Of a stretch of 64,000 nucleotides of DNA, positions 53,896-61,813 are shown piece after piece. Every line of letters starts with the position of its first letter. Position 1 is the stretch's first letter. This DNA is from Anaerocolumna xylanovorans DSM 12503 (GTDB lineage Bacteria; Bacillota; Clostridia; Lachnospirales; Lachnospiraceae). The notes beneath the pieces were generated by a model. It saw only the letters and a list, made by a program, of their open reading frames with translations. It did no database searches and had not been told where the DNA came from. The stretch covers positions 1-64,000 of the forward strand of contig NZ_FRFD01000005.1 of NCBI RefSeq assembly GCF_900143645.1. Direction: 5' to 3'. A program made the translations under genes and the position numbers.

Positions 53896-54231
53896 AACCT
53901 GCCTCCTTCAATACCATTAACAGCTAAGTACATTGTATTGAATACGAAGGTAAATAAAAAGATTGTTTGTGTTAGGTTGTTATAAGATTTTTGTAAAGAT
54001 TTAGAGATTTTGTGAAGGTGCTGCAGTTAGCAGCTAATCTTTAAGAGATTTGAAGCAGTGAGCAGGGCAGCGGAAAGTGAGTTGTAAGATATTTGGAAAT
54101 ATGATAGAATAACGCCAGGAGCAATCGTGTTACAGGGTGAGTCGGCCTTCATTCTTTCGGAATGGGGATGATGCCTATGAAAAATTATGACTTATTAAAT
54201 TTTATGTATAAGCTGTAAGAAAGAGGAAACA
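53896..54231 (+). promoter_or_regulatory. Divergent intergenic region with the mazG promoter
   Basis: TTGTAA (54082-54087), 17 bp, TAGAAT (54105-54110) is a good promoter for mazG-hup. A 16-codon open frame (54168-54218) with a GGGG start region lies in the leader. A GCTGC/GCAGC hairpin lies near 54020-54034. The left 150 bp are AT-rich and should hold the divergent operon promoter. Confidence 0.6.
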
Positions 54232-54963
54232 ATGGATAAAAGGTACACCTTTGATGAATTTATGGATATTATCCGGTATCTGCGCAGTGAAAAGGGCTGT
54301 CCATGGGACAGAAAGCAGACCCATGAAAGTCTGGACAAATATATGTTAGAAGAGGCTTATGAAAGCGTTGAGGCCATCCGGAATGGCAATACTGAAAATC
54401 TTTGTGAGGAATTGGGGGATGTGCTCCTGCAGATTGCCCTCCACGCAGTGATTGCAGAGGAAAGCGGAGAATTTACCGTAGAGGACATTATTACAGGAGA
54501 AAGCGAAAAGATGATAAGGCGCCACCCTCATATCTTTGGTGAGAGGGAACAGATAGATGCTGACCAGGTGGTTAAGAATTGGGATGAGATAAAGAAACAG
54601 GAAAAAAAGCAGGAAAGTACGTCAGACACCCTTAAGGATATTCCCAAGGCCCTTCCTGCTCTTATGAGAGCCGAAAAAGCTATTAAGAGGGCTAAGAAAG
54701 GAAAAGAGGAGGGTCCGGTTAAGGAAGAACTTACAAAGACCTTTGAGAGGCTTTCTAAGGAGCTTTTTACCCTTAAAAATAAGTGGGAAGAGGGGCAGGA
54801 GAACCAATTGGAAGAGAAATTTGAAGATCTTCTGTTTCAAATAGTAAATTTGTCCGTATTTTTGCAGTTAAATGCAGAAAATTCCTTGACAAATGCTACT
54901 AATAAGTTTATAAATAGATTTGTAGATATCGAAGGACTTACAGAGGAAAAAGTACAAGTTTAA
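54232..54963 (+). CDS. mazG: Nucleoside triphosphate pyrophosphohydrolase MazG
   Basis: A 243-residue MazG. The N-terminal domain is complete: [28 protein letters not shown], then [16 protein letters not shown] with the metal-binding EExxE/ExxD residues. The C-terminal copy is more degenerate ([20 protein letters not shown]). It removes abnormal nucleotides and in some bacteria lowers ppGpp. AAGAGG precedes it. The mazG-hup order is conserved near yabN in Firmicutes. Confidence 0.93.
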   Translation: MDKRYTFDEFMDIIRYLRSEKGCPWDRKQTHESLDKYMLEEAYESVEAIRNGNTENLCEELGDVLLQIALHAVIAEESGEFTVEDIITGESEKMIRRHPHIFGEREQIDADQVVKNWDEIKKQEKKQESTSDTLKDIPKALPALMRAEKAIKRAKKGKEEGPVKEELTKTFERLSKELFTLKNKWEEGQENQLEEKFEDLLFQIVNLSVFLQLNAENSLTNATNKFINRFVDIEGLTEEKVQV

Positions 54964-55061
54964 CCGATATAACCAATGTCTTAAAAGGCATTGCAGAACA
55001 AGAAAATAATCCTAACGGTTATTTTACAAATATCAATTACTTTAGAGGAGGAGTTAAATCC

Positions 55062-55337
55062 ATGAACAAAGCCGAATTAGTTGCAGCAATTGCAGAAAAA
55101 ACAGAATTATCCAAGAAGGATTCAGAGAAAGCATTAAAGGCTTTTATTGATGTTGTTACAGAAGAACTTACAAAAGGTGAGAAGGTACAGTTAGTTGGCT
55201 TCGGAACTTTTGAAGTATCTGAAAGACCTGAAAGAACCGGAAGAAATCCTCAAACAAAAGAGGCTATAACAATTGCCGCATCTAAAGCTCCCAAGTTCAA
55301 AGCTGGTAAAGCTTTAAAGGATGTTATCAACGCATAG
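55062..55337 (+). CDS. hup: DNA-binding protein HU
   Basis: A 91-residue HU with all hallmark segments: [40 protein letters not shown] (the DNA-binding arm) and a C-terminal [17 protein letters not shown] is 11 nt upstream. The 98-bp leader holds a CAATGTC/GGCATTG hairpin. Confidence 0.97.
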   Translation: MNKAELVAAIAEKTELSKKDSEKALKAFIDVVTEELTKGEKVQLVGFGTFEVSERPERTGRNPQTKEAITIAASKAPKFKAGKALKDVINA

Positions 55338-55352
55338 GATGATTTAACCTGA

Positions 55353-55440
55353 AAGAAGCTGTTGTTAAGAATCGTGTTCACCAAAGGTAAGTTAACTGCT
55401 TGGAAGTGGAGGAACAGATTTTTAGAACAGCTTCTTTTTT
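55353..55440 (+). terminator. Terminator after hup
   Basis: AAGAAGCTGTT / AACAGCTTCTT (11 bp) closed over a 62-nt insert, followed by TTTTTGATTTTTATTTTT. The long insert is unusual. Confidence 0.65.
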
Positions 55441-55471
55441 GATTTTTATTTTTATTAAGGAAGAGGTATTT

Positions 55472-55714
55472 ATGAGGTTAGATAAATTTTTAAAGGTATC
55501 CAGATTAATTAAGCGCAGAACCGTGGCAAATGAAGCCTGCGATGCAGGCCGTGTCCTGATTAACGGAAAAACAGCCAAAGCATCTGCTGCTGTCAAGGAA
55601 GGCGATATCATAGAGATTGGCTTTGGCGGTAAGGCAGTGAAGGTAAAGGTACTGGATGTACAGGAAACTGTGAGAAAGGACGATGCCAAGGAGCTGTACG
55701 AGTATATCGTGTAA
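55472..55714 (+). CDS. rqcP: RqcP, S4-domain ribosome quality-control factor
   Basis: An 80-residue S4 protein (MRLDKFLKVSRLIKRRTVAN, then GRVLINGKTAKASAAVKEGD). In B. subtilis RqcP (YlmH/YabO family) binds stalled 50S subunits and supports alanine tailing by RqcH. ATG 55472 with GGAAGAGG upstream. The gene ends before the hairpin that guards yabP. Confidence 0.93.
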   Translation: MRLDKFLKVSRLIKRRTVANEACDAGRVLINGKTAKASAAVKEGDIIEIGFGGKAVKVKVLDVQETVRKDDAKELYEYIV

Positions 55715-55810
55715 AGAAAGCAATTTTTATACTCTGGGCCCAGGCAATAAAGGAGCTGCAAACAGATGTGACATGCATGGGAGCTCGTATTATTTTGGTA
55801 TGAAATGAAG

Positions 55811-55856
55811 GGTCTTCTAATATACTTAAGAGAAAGTATATTAGGAGGCCTTTTTT
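55811..55856 (+). terminator. Terminator hairpin that contains the yabP ribosome site
   Basis: 17-bp stem (55811-55827 with 55834-55850, including G-T pairs at its base), 6-nt loop, then six T touching the yabP ATG at 55857. AGGAGG (55843-55848) lies inside the 3' arm. Confidence 0.8.
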
Positions 55857-56144
55857 ATGGATGAAAAACAGGGAATTCAGAAGTTACATAAAGTCAGCTT
55901 AAATGCCAGAAGCCAGGCTATGATAACCGGCGTTAAGGATGTCTTAAGCTTTGATGCAGGTGAAGTGCTGTTAGAGACAGAGCAGGGAATCTTAATGATA
56001 AGGGGAAATGAACTTCATGTAAACCGCCTGACCCTGGAAAAAGGTGAGGTGGATGTGGACGGAAAGATAGACAGCCTTACTTATTCCGATTCAAACGGAT
56101 ACGGTAAATCAGGGGAATCCTTAATTAGCAGGCTGTTTAAATAG
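55857..56144 (+). CDS. yabP: Sporulation protein YabP
   Basis: A 95-residue YabP (KLHKVSLNARSQAMITGVKD, DAGEVLLETEQGILMI, HVNRLTLEKGEVDVDG), a spore-cortex/coat-linked protein made under sigma-E in Bacillus. It is followed by yabQ, as in other spore formers. Its ribosome site is in a terminator stem, so read-through from rqcP should not be translated. Confidence 0.92.
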   Translation: MDEKQGIQKLHKVSLNARSQAMITGVKDVLSFDAGEVLLETEQGILMIRGNELHVNRLTLEKGEVDVDGKIDSLTYSDSNGYGKSGESLISRLFK

Positions 56145-56179
56145 GCAGAATCAAAAAGTATGCAGGCAGGAGCGATTGA

Positions 56180-56680
56180 ATGAATAAGGAGATTTTTATA
56201 GAGCTTGCGTTTTTTGGAAACTGTGTGCTCTGGGGCATTTATCTGCTGATATTTTATGATGTTTTCCGCATTATCAGAAGAGTCTTTCCCAGGGGAGCAA
56301 TTCTTATTGGTATAGAGGACTTATTGTACTGGACAGTTTCCAGTGTTCTGATATTTCGCATGATGTATCAGCAAAATAACGGTATTATCAGGGGGTTTGC
56401 CATTCTTGGCATGTTTCTTGGCATGCTTTTATACCATAATCTGATCAGTGACCCGCTGGTTGAGCTGATAGCGGGATTCCTGAATAAGATTAAAGGGGGA
56501 ATTTTGTATATAATACATCTAATCTTAAAGCCCTTTCGCTTCCTTGGACGTGTAACAGGACATGGTTTTTCTAGAGTATTCAAACTATTTAAAAAAATTT
56601 CGATAAATATACGAAAATTATTGAAAAAGCATAAGAAATCTAGTAAAATAACCGTATCTGATAAAGAAAAAGGTGGTTAG
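56180..56680 (+). CDS. yabQ: Spore cortex biosynthesis protein YabQ
   Basis: A 166-residue membrane protein with three or four hydrophobic segments in residues 1-120 (IFIELAFFGNCVLWGIYLLI, GIEDLLYWTVSSVLIFRMMY) and a basic tail. It matches YabQ, needed for the spore cortex. Order yabP-yabQ-divIC is conserved. Confidence 0.9.
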   Translation: MNKEIFIELAFFGNCVLWGIYLLIFYDVFRIIRRVFPRGAILIGIEDLLYWTVSSVLIFRMMYQQNNGIIRGFAILGMFLGMLLYHNLISDPLVELIAGFLNKIKGGILYIIHLILKPFRFLGRVTGHGFSRVFKLFKKISINIRKLLKKHKKSSKITVSDKEKGG

Positions 56681-56682
56681 AT

Positions 56683-56982
56683 TTGAAGGGGCGCAACCGA
56701 AGAAAGCAAAAGAGGCGGACAGGCCTGATTCTTACGGCATTTATGGTATTGTCCATATGTGGTATTGTTACATACAAACAGCAGGAGCTTAATCTGGTGG
56801 AAGCAAAGGCAGATCAAAAGATCGAGCAGCTAAACACCCAGATTGAAGCGGAGAAAAAAACAGAAGAGGACATCGAAGAGAAGAAGGCCTATGTCCAGAC
56901 CAAGAAGTTTATTGAGGAAATGGCCAGGGAAAAATTCGGATTAGTTTACAAGGATGAAATTATTTTCAAATCAGAAGAGTAG
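56683..56982 (+). CDS. divIC: Septum formation initiator (DivIC/FtsB family)
   Basis: A 99-residue bitopic protein: basic N-terminus, one transmembrane helix (about 12-28), then a leucine-zipper-like coiled coil (AKADQKIEQLNTQIEAEKK) and a conserved EMAREKFGLVYKDEIIF end. It starts with TTG at 56683, three bases after the yabQ stop. Part of the divisome with DivIB and FtsL. Confidence 0.9.
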   Translation: MKGRNRRKQKRRTGLILTAFMVLSICGIVTYKQQELNLVEAKADQKIEQLNTQIEAEKKTEEDIEEKKAYVQTKKFIEEMAREKFGLVYKDEIIFKSEE

Positions 56983-57054
56983 TGAAATAAAGACTTTCAC
57001 ACCCTGATTTAAAGCAGTAAATCATCTGCAAGCAGAAGTTTATGGAATGGGAGC
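56982..57054 (+). repeat. Dispersed hairpin repeat, copy 2
   Basis: GTGAAA / TTTCAC stem (56982-57000), then the shared core CCTGATTT...GCAGTAAATCATCTGCAAG and an AATGGGAGC end. Near-copy of 39420-39500. It lies just upstream of the tRNA-Met promoter. Confidence 0.75.
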
Positions 57055-57063
57055 GAATGGGAC

Positions 57064-57092
57064 TTGACAAACTTTTTGGCAGCAGTTATAAT
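57064..57092 (+). promoter_or_regulatory. tRNA-Met promoter
   Basis: Consensus TTGACA (57064-57069), 17 bp, TATAAT (57087-57092), 15 bp before the mature tRNA. Confidence 0.9.
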
Positions 57093-57107
57093 TGTCTTCG
57101 TTGCTTT

Positions 57108-57181
57108 GGCGAAGTAGCTCAGTTGGCTAGAGCATGCGGTTCATACCCGCAGTGTCGGCGGTTCAAATCCGTCCTTCGCTA
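57108..57181 (+). tRNA. tRNA-Met(CAU), elongator type
   Basis: 74-nt cloverleaf: acceptor GGCGAAG/CTTCGCT, D-arm GCTC...GAGC, anticodon arm TGCGG-TTCATAC-CCGCA, T-arm GGCGG-TTCAAAT-CCGTC. The CAU arm resembles elongator tRNA-Met of Bacillus. It lacks the three G-C anticodon pairs of the initiator. CCA is not encoded. tRNA-Met before spoIIE is also the Bacillus arrangement. tRNA-Ile2(CAU) is less likely. Confidence 0.93.
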
Positions 57182-57193
57182 TTATATAATTGA

Positions 57194-57247
57194 AAAGACC
57201 GTATTATTTGATTGGTGTATATAATCAGGTAATACGGTCTTTTTTTA
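57194..57247 (+). terminator. Terminator after tRNA-Met
   Basis: Perfect 13-bp stem AAAGACCGTATTA / TAATACGGTCTTT, then T run. Confidence 0.9.
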
Positions 57248-57363
57248 GAATCCAATACATTGAGCTAATACTGCTTCTTATGAGAAAAAGAAGTTCTAAT
57301 CTTAGTTTCTTAAATAAAATGAGCTCTCTCTATTCGATTCTTTCGTGCAGGCAAAGAGGATTC

Positions 57364-57429
57364 TGTCAAAAACTTTTTGTATAGGGACACTTGGTTTTGA
57401 CAAAGATTTCAATGGTACAACCCTATAAT
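57364..57429 (+). promoter_or_regulatory. spoIIE promoter with Spo0A-box-like sites and 21-bp spacing
   Basis: TTGACA (57397-57402) and TATAAT (57424-57429) are 21 bp apart, the unusual spacing of Spo0A-activated spoIIE/spoIIG promoters in Bacillus. A TGTCAAA box is at 57364-57370 and TTTTGACAAA (reverse TTTGTCAAAA) at 57395-57404 overlaps the -35 box. Confidence 0.75.
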
Positions 57430-57525
57430 ACAGGATTAAACGGACTAAACAGGCAGCGGCCTCTTGAATAAAAACTGTTTGTTAAAATCAGGTCCTGTAA
57501 GGTAAAAGGGAGGACAGAAAAAACA

Positions 57526-59823
57526 ATGAAAGAACAAAACATAAGGAGAATAGTTACCAGCCTGCTTGGCGTAATTATGGCACGGGCGGTGTTTATGGGT
57601 ATAAATCCATTTGCCATGGGGTACCTGGCGGCACTGTTTTTGGAACCAAAGGGACGTATATTATCTATGGTTATGGTAGCGCTGGGAGTCGTATCCGTAA
57701 TGGGAATATCGGAGATGATTAAATATCTGATTGCCATTATTGTATTTTCCATTCTGGTATCTATGGTTGAATACCGCAGTAAGAAAATCAACATATGGGC
57801 TATGGGCGGAATAGCCGCCGCCGTTACTACGGTACTTACCTGTTTTTACAGCACGCTAAACAGTAACATAGGGTATTATATCATGATGGGGTTTGCGGAA
57901 GGAGTCATTGTCTTTGTATCGGCGCCGGTATTTCGGAAAGGACTGGAGTCGGTCATCAATCCCAGGGCAAAGAGTGAAGTCTTGTCAAATGAAGAAATTA
58001 TCGGTCTTGCAGTTATGGGGGGAGTTATCATATACAGTATACCGGATATGAAATCTCTGGGCTTTTCTCTTCCGCTAACCTGTGCAATGTTTAGCGTGCT
58101 TATTATCGGCTTTCGGTATGGGGCCGGCTTTGGCGCAGTCATAGGAGCGGCCGGCGGCATTATAATGGCACTGCGAACAGGGGAATTGAACCAGCTGGGC
58201 CTTATGTGCATGCTTGGTATCATCAGCGGAAGCTTTCGGGAGATGGGAAGAATCGTGGATTTTTTGGCTTATGCGGGAGGCTTTTTAGTCTTAGGAGAGC
58301 TTTATAAGGACAGTAAGCTTAATCTGGAAGGGTTTGGAGTGCTGATTTCCTGTGCGGTACTGTTTTTCCTCCTGCCTAAAAATCTGATATACGGTAAAGG
58401 AACAGGAGAGAGTGACAGAGAGGAGGAAGTGTTTGTCCATCAGAATCTGCAAAGTATTGCCAGGGGGAAGCTGAGGGACTTTTCAGAATCTTTTCATAAT
58501 CTTTCTACAACCTTTCACTCCATCTCCGAACAGAAGGAAGGGCTTGATAAGCTTGATAAAAGGGAGCTGTTTGACCAATTATCCGAAAAGCTCTGCAAGG
58601 ATTGTGAGAATTGCAGCTTTTGCTGGGAGGGGCATTTTTATGAGACTTATGAGGGGGCCTATCGTATTATGGAGCAGGTGAATGAAAACGGAACCGTATC
58701 CTTAAATGAGATTCCGGGAGAATTTACTTCCAGATGCATCTGCCTGGATAATTTTCTGGAAGAAGCCAAGCGAAGCATAGAAGTGGCGAGAATTAACATG
58801 ACCTGGAGCAATAAACTGGCACAGAGCCGGGCAGCCATTGCAGAACAACTGGGAGAGGTGGCCAATATTATTGATGATTTCTCCCTGGATTTATATAAGC
58901 CATCGGAAGAGGAAGGGAAGAAGGAAAAAATCGCCTCGGAACTAAGGCGCAATCATATCATGGCTAAAAAGGTTGCAATATTTGAAAAACGGGATGGCAA
59001 GAAAGAGATTTATCTAACGGCAAGGACGGATAAGGGACGCTGTATTACCGTAAAGGAGGCGGCAGGCATCATAGGAAAAGCCTACGGCAAACCCATGAGA
59101 CCCTATGAGGGCTGCAAAAAGGTGATTGCAAAGGAACCGGAAACCTTTACCTTTGTGGAAGATACGGATTATATGGTATATACCGGCTTTGCCAGAATGA
59201 ATAAGGAGAAAAACCCTGTTTCCGGGGATAATTATTCCTTCTTAAATCCCGATACGGGAACCTTTATTATGAGCCTGGCAGACGGCATGGGTACAGGGCA
59301 GGGGGCCTATGAAGAGAGTGAGTCGGTAATTGAACTGTTAGAGCAGTTTATGGAAGCGGGCTTTCGCAAGGAATCTGCCATTAAGCTGATAAATTCCATT
59401 ATGGTATTACGGGACAGGGAGGAGAGCTTTTCCACCATTGATTTGACCATTATTAATCTTTACACGGGCTTTTGCGATTTTATCAAGATGGGAGCTGCCG
59501 CTACCTTTCTTAAAAAAGCAGGAGAGGTGGAAGTAATCCATTCCACCTCTTTGCCGGCTGGTATCATCCAGAAGGCAGATTATGAAATCATAACCAAGAA
59601 ATTATACAGCGGCGAATTTGTCATTATGGCTACCGACGGGGTAGTAGACTGTATACCTGGGGAGGATAAGGATGAATTCATCAGTGAATTCTTAAAAGAC
59701 CTTAAGACTAATAATCCGAAGGAGATGGCGAATGCCCTCTTAAATATGGCTCTGGAACAAAATGGCTGGGTTCCTGTAGATGATATGACAGTGCTGGTAG
59801 CCGGCTTTTGGAGCAAGGCTTGA
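57526..59823 (+). CDS. spoIIE: Stage II sporulation protein E
   Basis: A 765-residue SpoIIE. About 280 N-terminal residues hold roughly ten hydrophobic segments. A central region (about 300-550) includes a KLCKDCENCSFCWE cysteine cluster. The PP2C phosphatase domain follows (about 560-765, NYSFLNPDTGTFIMSLADGM, VDDMTVLVAGFW). It dephosphorylates SpoIIAA to release sigma-F in the forespore. Slightly shorter than the B. subtilis protein. AGGGAGG upstream. Confidence 0.95.
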   Translation: MKEQNIRRIVTSLLGVIMARAVFMGINPFAMGYLAALFLEPKGRILSMVMVALGVVSVMGISEMIKYLIAIIVFSILVSMVEYRSKKINIWAMGGIAAAVTTVLTCFYSTLNSNIGYYIMMGFAEGVIVFVSAPVFRKGLESVINPRAKSEVLSNEEIIGLAVMGGVIIYSIPDMKSLGFSLPLTCAMFSVLIIGFRYGAGFGAVIGAAGGIIMALRTGELNQLGLMCMLGIISGSFREMGRIVDFLAYAGGFLVLGELYKDSKLNLEGFGVLISCAVLFFLLPKNLIYGKGTGESDREEEVFVHQNLQSIARGKLRDFSESFHNLSTTFHSISEQKEGLDKLDKRELFDQLSEKLCKDCENCSFCWEGHFYETYEGAYRIMEQVNENGTVSLNEIPGEFTSRCICLDNFLEEAKRSIEVARINMTWSNKLAQSRAAIAEQLGEVANIIDDFSLDLYKPSEEEGKKEKIASELRRNHIMAKKVAIFEKRDGKKEIYLTARTDKGRCITVKEAAGIIGKAYGKPMRPYEGCKKVIAKEPETFTFVEDTDYMVYTGFARMNKEKNPVSGDNYSFLNPDTGTFIMSLADGMGTGQGAYEESESVIELLEQFMEAGFRKESAIKLINSIMVLRDREESFSTIDLTIINLYTGFCDFIKMGAAATFLKKAGEVEVIHSTSLPAGIIQKADYEIITKKLYSGEFVIMATDGVVDCIPGEDKDEFISEFLKDLKTNNPKEMANALLNMALEQNGWVPVDDMTVLVAGFWSKA

Positions 59824-59871
59824 TATTTCCTGCCGTTCGAGGTAAAATGATAAAAAACGCTGGAGTTATTC

Positions 59872-61284
59872 ATGACAAATAAGGTAAAACAGTATATAGA
59901 TAACTATAAAATGCTTGAAAAGGGGGACCAAATTATTGTCGGTGTTTCCGGCGGAGCGGATTCGGTCTGCCTTTTTCATGTACTTTTAGAGCTTCAAAGA
60001 GAATATGAGCTGACCCTTTATGTAATCCACGTAAATCATGGAATAAGAGGGGAGGAGGCCCTTAGGGACGAAGAATATGTGCGGGAACTCTGCAGAAAGG
60101 AAAAGGCATCCTTTACAGCGGTTTACAAGGATATTCCATTGCTTGCAAAGGAAGGCGGCATGTCTTTAGAGGAAGCAGGAAGAAAAGCAAGATATGAGGT
60201 TTTTAATCAGTATCTTATTGCATATAAGTGTAATAAAGTCGCAATTGCACATAATAAAAATGACAATGCGGAAACGGTTCTTTTTCATATGTTCAGAGGA
60301 AGTGCCCTTAGGGGATTGACGGGTATCAGTCCTGTAAGGGATAAGATCATAAGACCCCTGCTTTGCCTTGAAAGATGGGAGATAGAAGCATATTTACAGG
60401 AAAGGGGAATCCCTTATCTGAACGACTCCACCAACTTTACCATGGATTACAGCCGGAACAAAATACGCTTGGGTATTCTAAAGGAAGCAGAGGCAGTAAA
60501 CAAAAAGGCGGTATCCCATATTGCAAAGGCCGCACAAAGTTTGACGGAAATTAAAGAGTTTATAGAAAAATCCACACAAAAGGCAGAAGAGAGAATACTC
60601 ATAAAGAAAGAGAAAACCTGCATTCTCTTAAAGGCAGAGGAACTTGCGGCAGAAGACGTTGTGATACAAAAAGAAGTGGTGAGAAAGGCATTTTACTTAT
60701 TGAGTGAAAGCTTAAAGGATGTAGAGTCACTTCATGTGGCAGCGGTATTAAATCTTTTGGATAAACAGGCTGGAAAGAGAATAAATCTGCCCTATGGGAT
60801 TACTGCTGTAAGAGAATATCATCATATCGAGCTGACCCTGGGGAAAAAGGGGATGGAAGAAGTAACCGGCGCCGGAGAGGCGGTACAGGAAAGAGAGCTT
60901 ATGATACCTGGCATCACTCCTCTTTTCGAAAAAGGAAAGATTCTTACGGCAAGTCTGCTGAATTATAAAAAAAATATGATAATTCCTCAAAGTATCTGTA
61001 CTAAATGGTTTGATTATGATAAAATTAAGGATACTGTGTTAATCCGCTCCCGTAAACAGGGAGATTATCTTTGTATCGATGAGAAGGGTGGCACAAAAAA
61101 GTTAAAGGCCTTTTTCATAGATGAAAAGATACCGAGACAAGAGAGGGATATCCTGCCTTTGTTAGCGGATGGTCCCCATATTATGTGGATAATCGGAAGC
61201 AGAATCAGTGAAGCCTATAAGGTGGATGAGAATACAAAGAGGATACTTCAGATAAAATTAACGGAGGAAGAACAAAATGAATGA
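59872..61284 (+). CDS. tilS: tRNA(Ile)-lysidine synthetase
   Basis: A 470-residue TilS that converts C34 of tRNA-Ile(CAU) to lysidine so it reads AUA. PP-loop IVGVSGGADSVCL (about 22-34), then VNHGIRGEEALRDEEYVREL, NAETVLFHMFRGSALRGL and NDSTNFTMDYSRN. C-terminal TilS domain ends IIGSRISEAYKVDENTKRIL. It overlaps hpt by 8 bp, the classical tilS-hpt pair before ftsH. Confidence 0.95.
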   Translation: MTNKVKQYIDNYKMLEKGDQIIVGVSGGADSVCLFHVLLELQREYELTLYVIHVNHGIRGEEALRDEEYVRELCRKEKASFTAVYKDIPLLAKEGGMSLEEAGRKARYEVFNQYLIAYKCNKVAIAHNKNDNAETVLFHMFRGSALRGLTGISPVRDKIIRPLLCLERWEIEAYLQERGIPYLNDSTNFTMDYSRNKIRLGILKEAEAVNKKAVSHIAKAAQSLTEIKEFIEKSTQKAEERILIKKEKTCILLKAEELAAEDVVIQKEVVRKAFYLLSESLKDVESLHVAAVLNLLDKQAGKRINLPYGITAVREYHHIELTLGKKGMEEVTGAGEAVQERELMIPGITPLFEKGKILTASLLNYKKNMIIPQSICTKWFDYDKIKDTVLIRSRKQGDYLCIDEKGGTKKLKAFFIDEKIPRQERDILPLLADGPHIMWIIGSRISEAYKVDENTKRILQIKLTEEEQNE

Positions 61285-61795
61285 GACAATTAATGTATTA
61301 ATATCCGAAGAAGAGGTTAATAAGAAAATACAAAGTTTGGGAGAGCAGATAAGTAAGGATTATGCAGGAAAAGAGCTGCATCTTATCTGTGTATTAAAGG
61401 GTGGTGTCTTTGCAACCTGTGAGCTGGCAAAGCATATCAGTGTTCCCCTTTCCATTGATTTTATGTCAGTTTCCAGCTATGGAGATGGTTTCGTAAGTTC
61501 AGGAAGGGTTAAGATAATTAAGGATTTGGATGATTCCATAGAAGGTAAGGATGTACTTATTGTCGAGGATATCATTGATTCCGGTAATACACTGAAATAT
61601 CTTGTGGATCTTTTAAACACCAGGAAGCCAAATAGTGTTAAAATATGCACTCTTCTGGATAAACCTGACAGAAGGACCACAGATGTTGCAGTGGATTATG
61701 TGGGTTTTCAAATCCCCGATAAATTCGTGGTGGGCTACGGACTGGATTACATGCAAAAGTACCGCAATCTTCCCTATATCGGCGTAATTGAATAA
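61277..61795 (+). CDS. hpt: Hypoxanthine phosphoribosyltransferase
   Basis: A 172-residue purine salvage enzyme: CVLKGGVFATCELAKHI, the PRPP-binding loop VLIVEDIIDSGNTL, and VGFQIPDKFVVGYGLDYMQK at the end. Converts hypoxanthine or guanine to IMP or GMP. It lies within the tilS-hpt-ftsH operon. Confidence 0.96.
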   Translation: MNETINVLISEEEVNKKIQSLGEQISKDYAGKELHLICVLKGGVFATCELAKHISVPLSIDFMSVSSYGDGFVSSGRVKIIKDLDDSIEGKDVLIVEDIIDSGNTLKYLVDLLNTRKPNSVKICTLLDKPDRRTTDVAVDYVGFQIPDKFVVGYGLDYMQKYRNLPYIGVIE

Positions 61796-61813
61796 TAGAA
61801 AGGAGGGGTGTCT

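Noticed and set aside
57108..57181. tRNA read as tRNA-Ile2(CAU), the TilS substrate, because tilS is close by
   Set aside because: The anticodon arm and the region after it match elongator tRNA-Met of Firmicutes better, and the location before spoIIE is a known tRNA-Met site.
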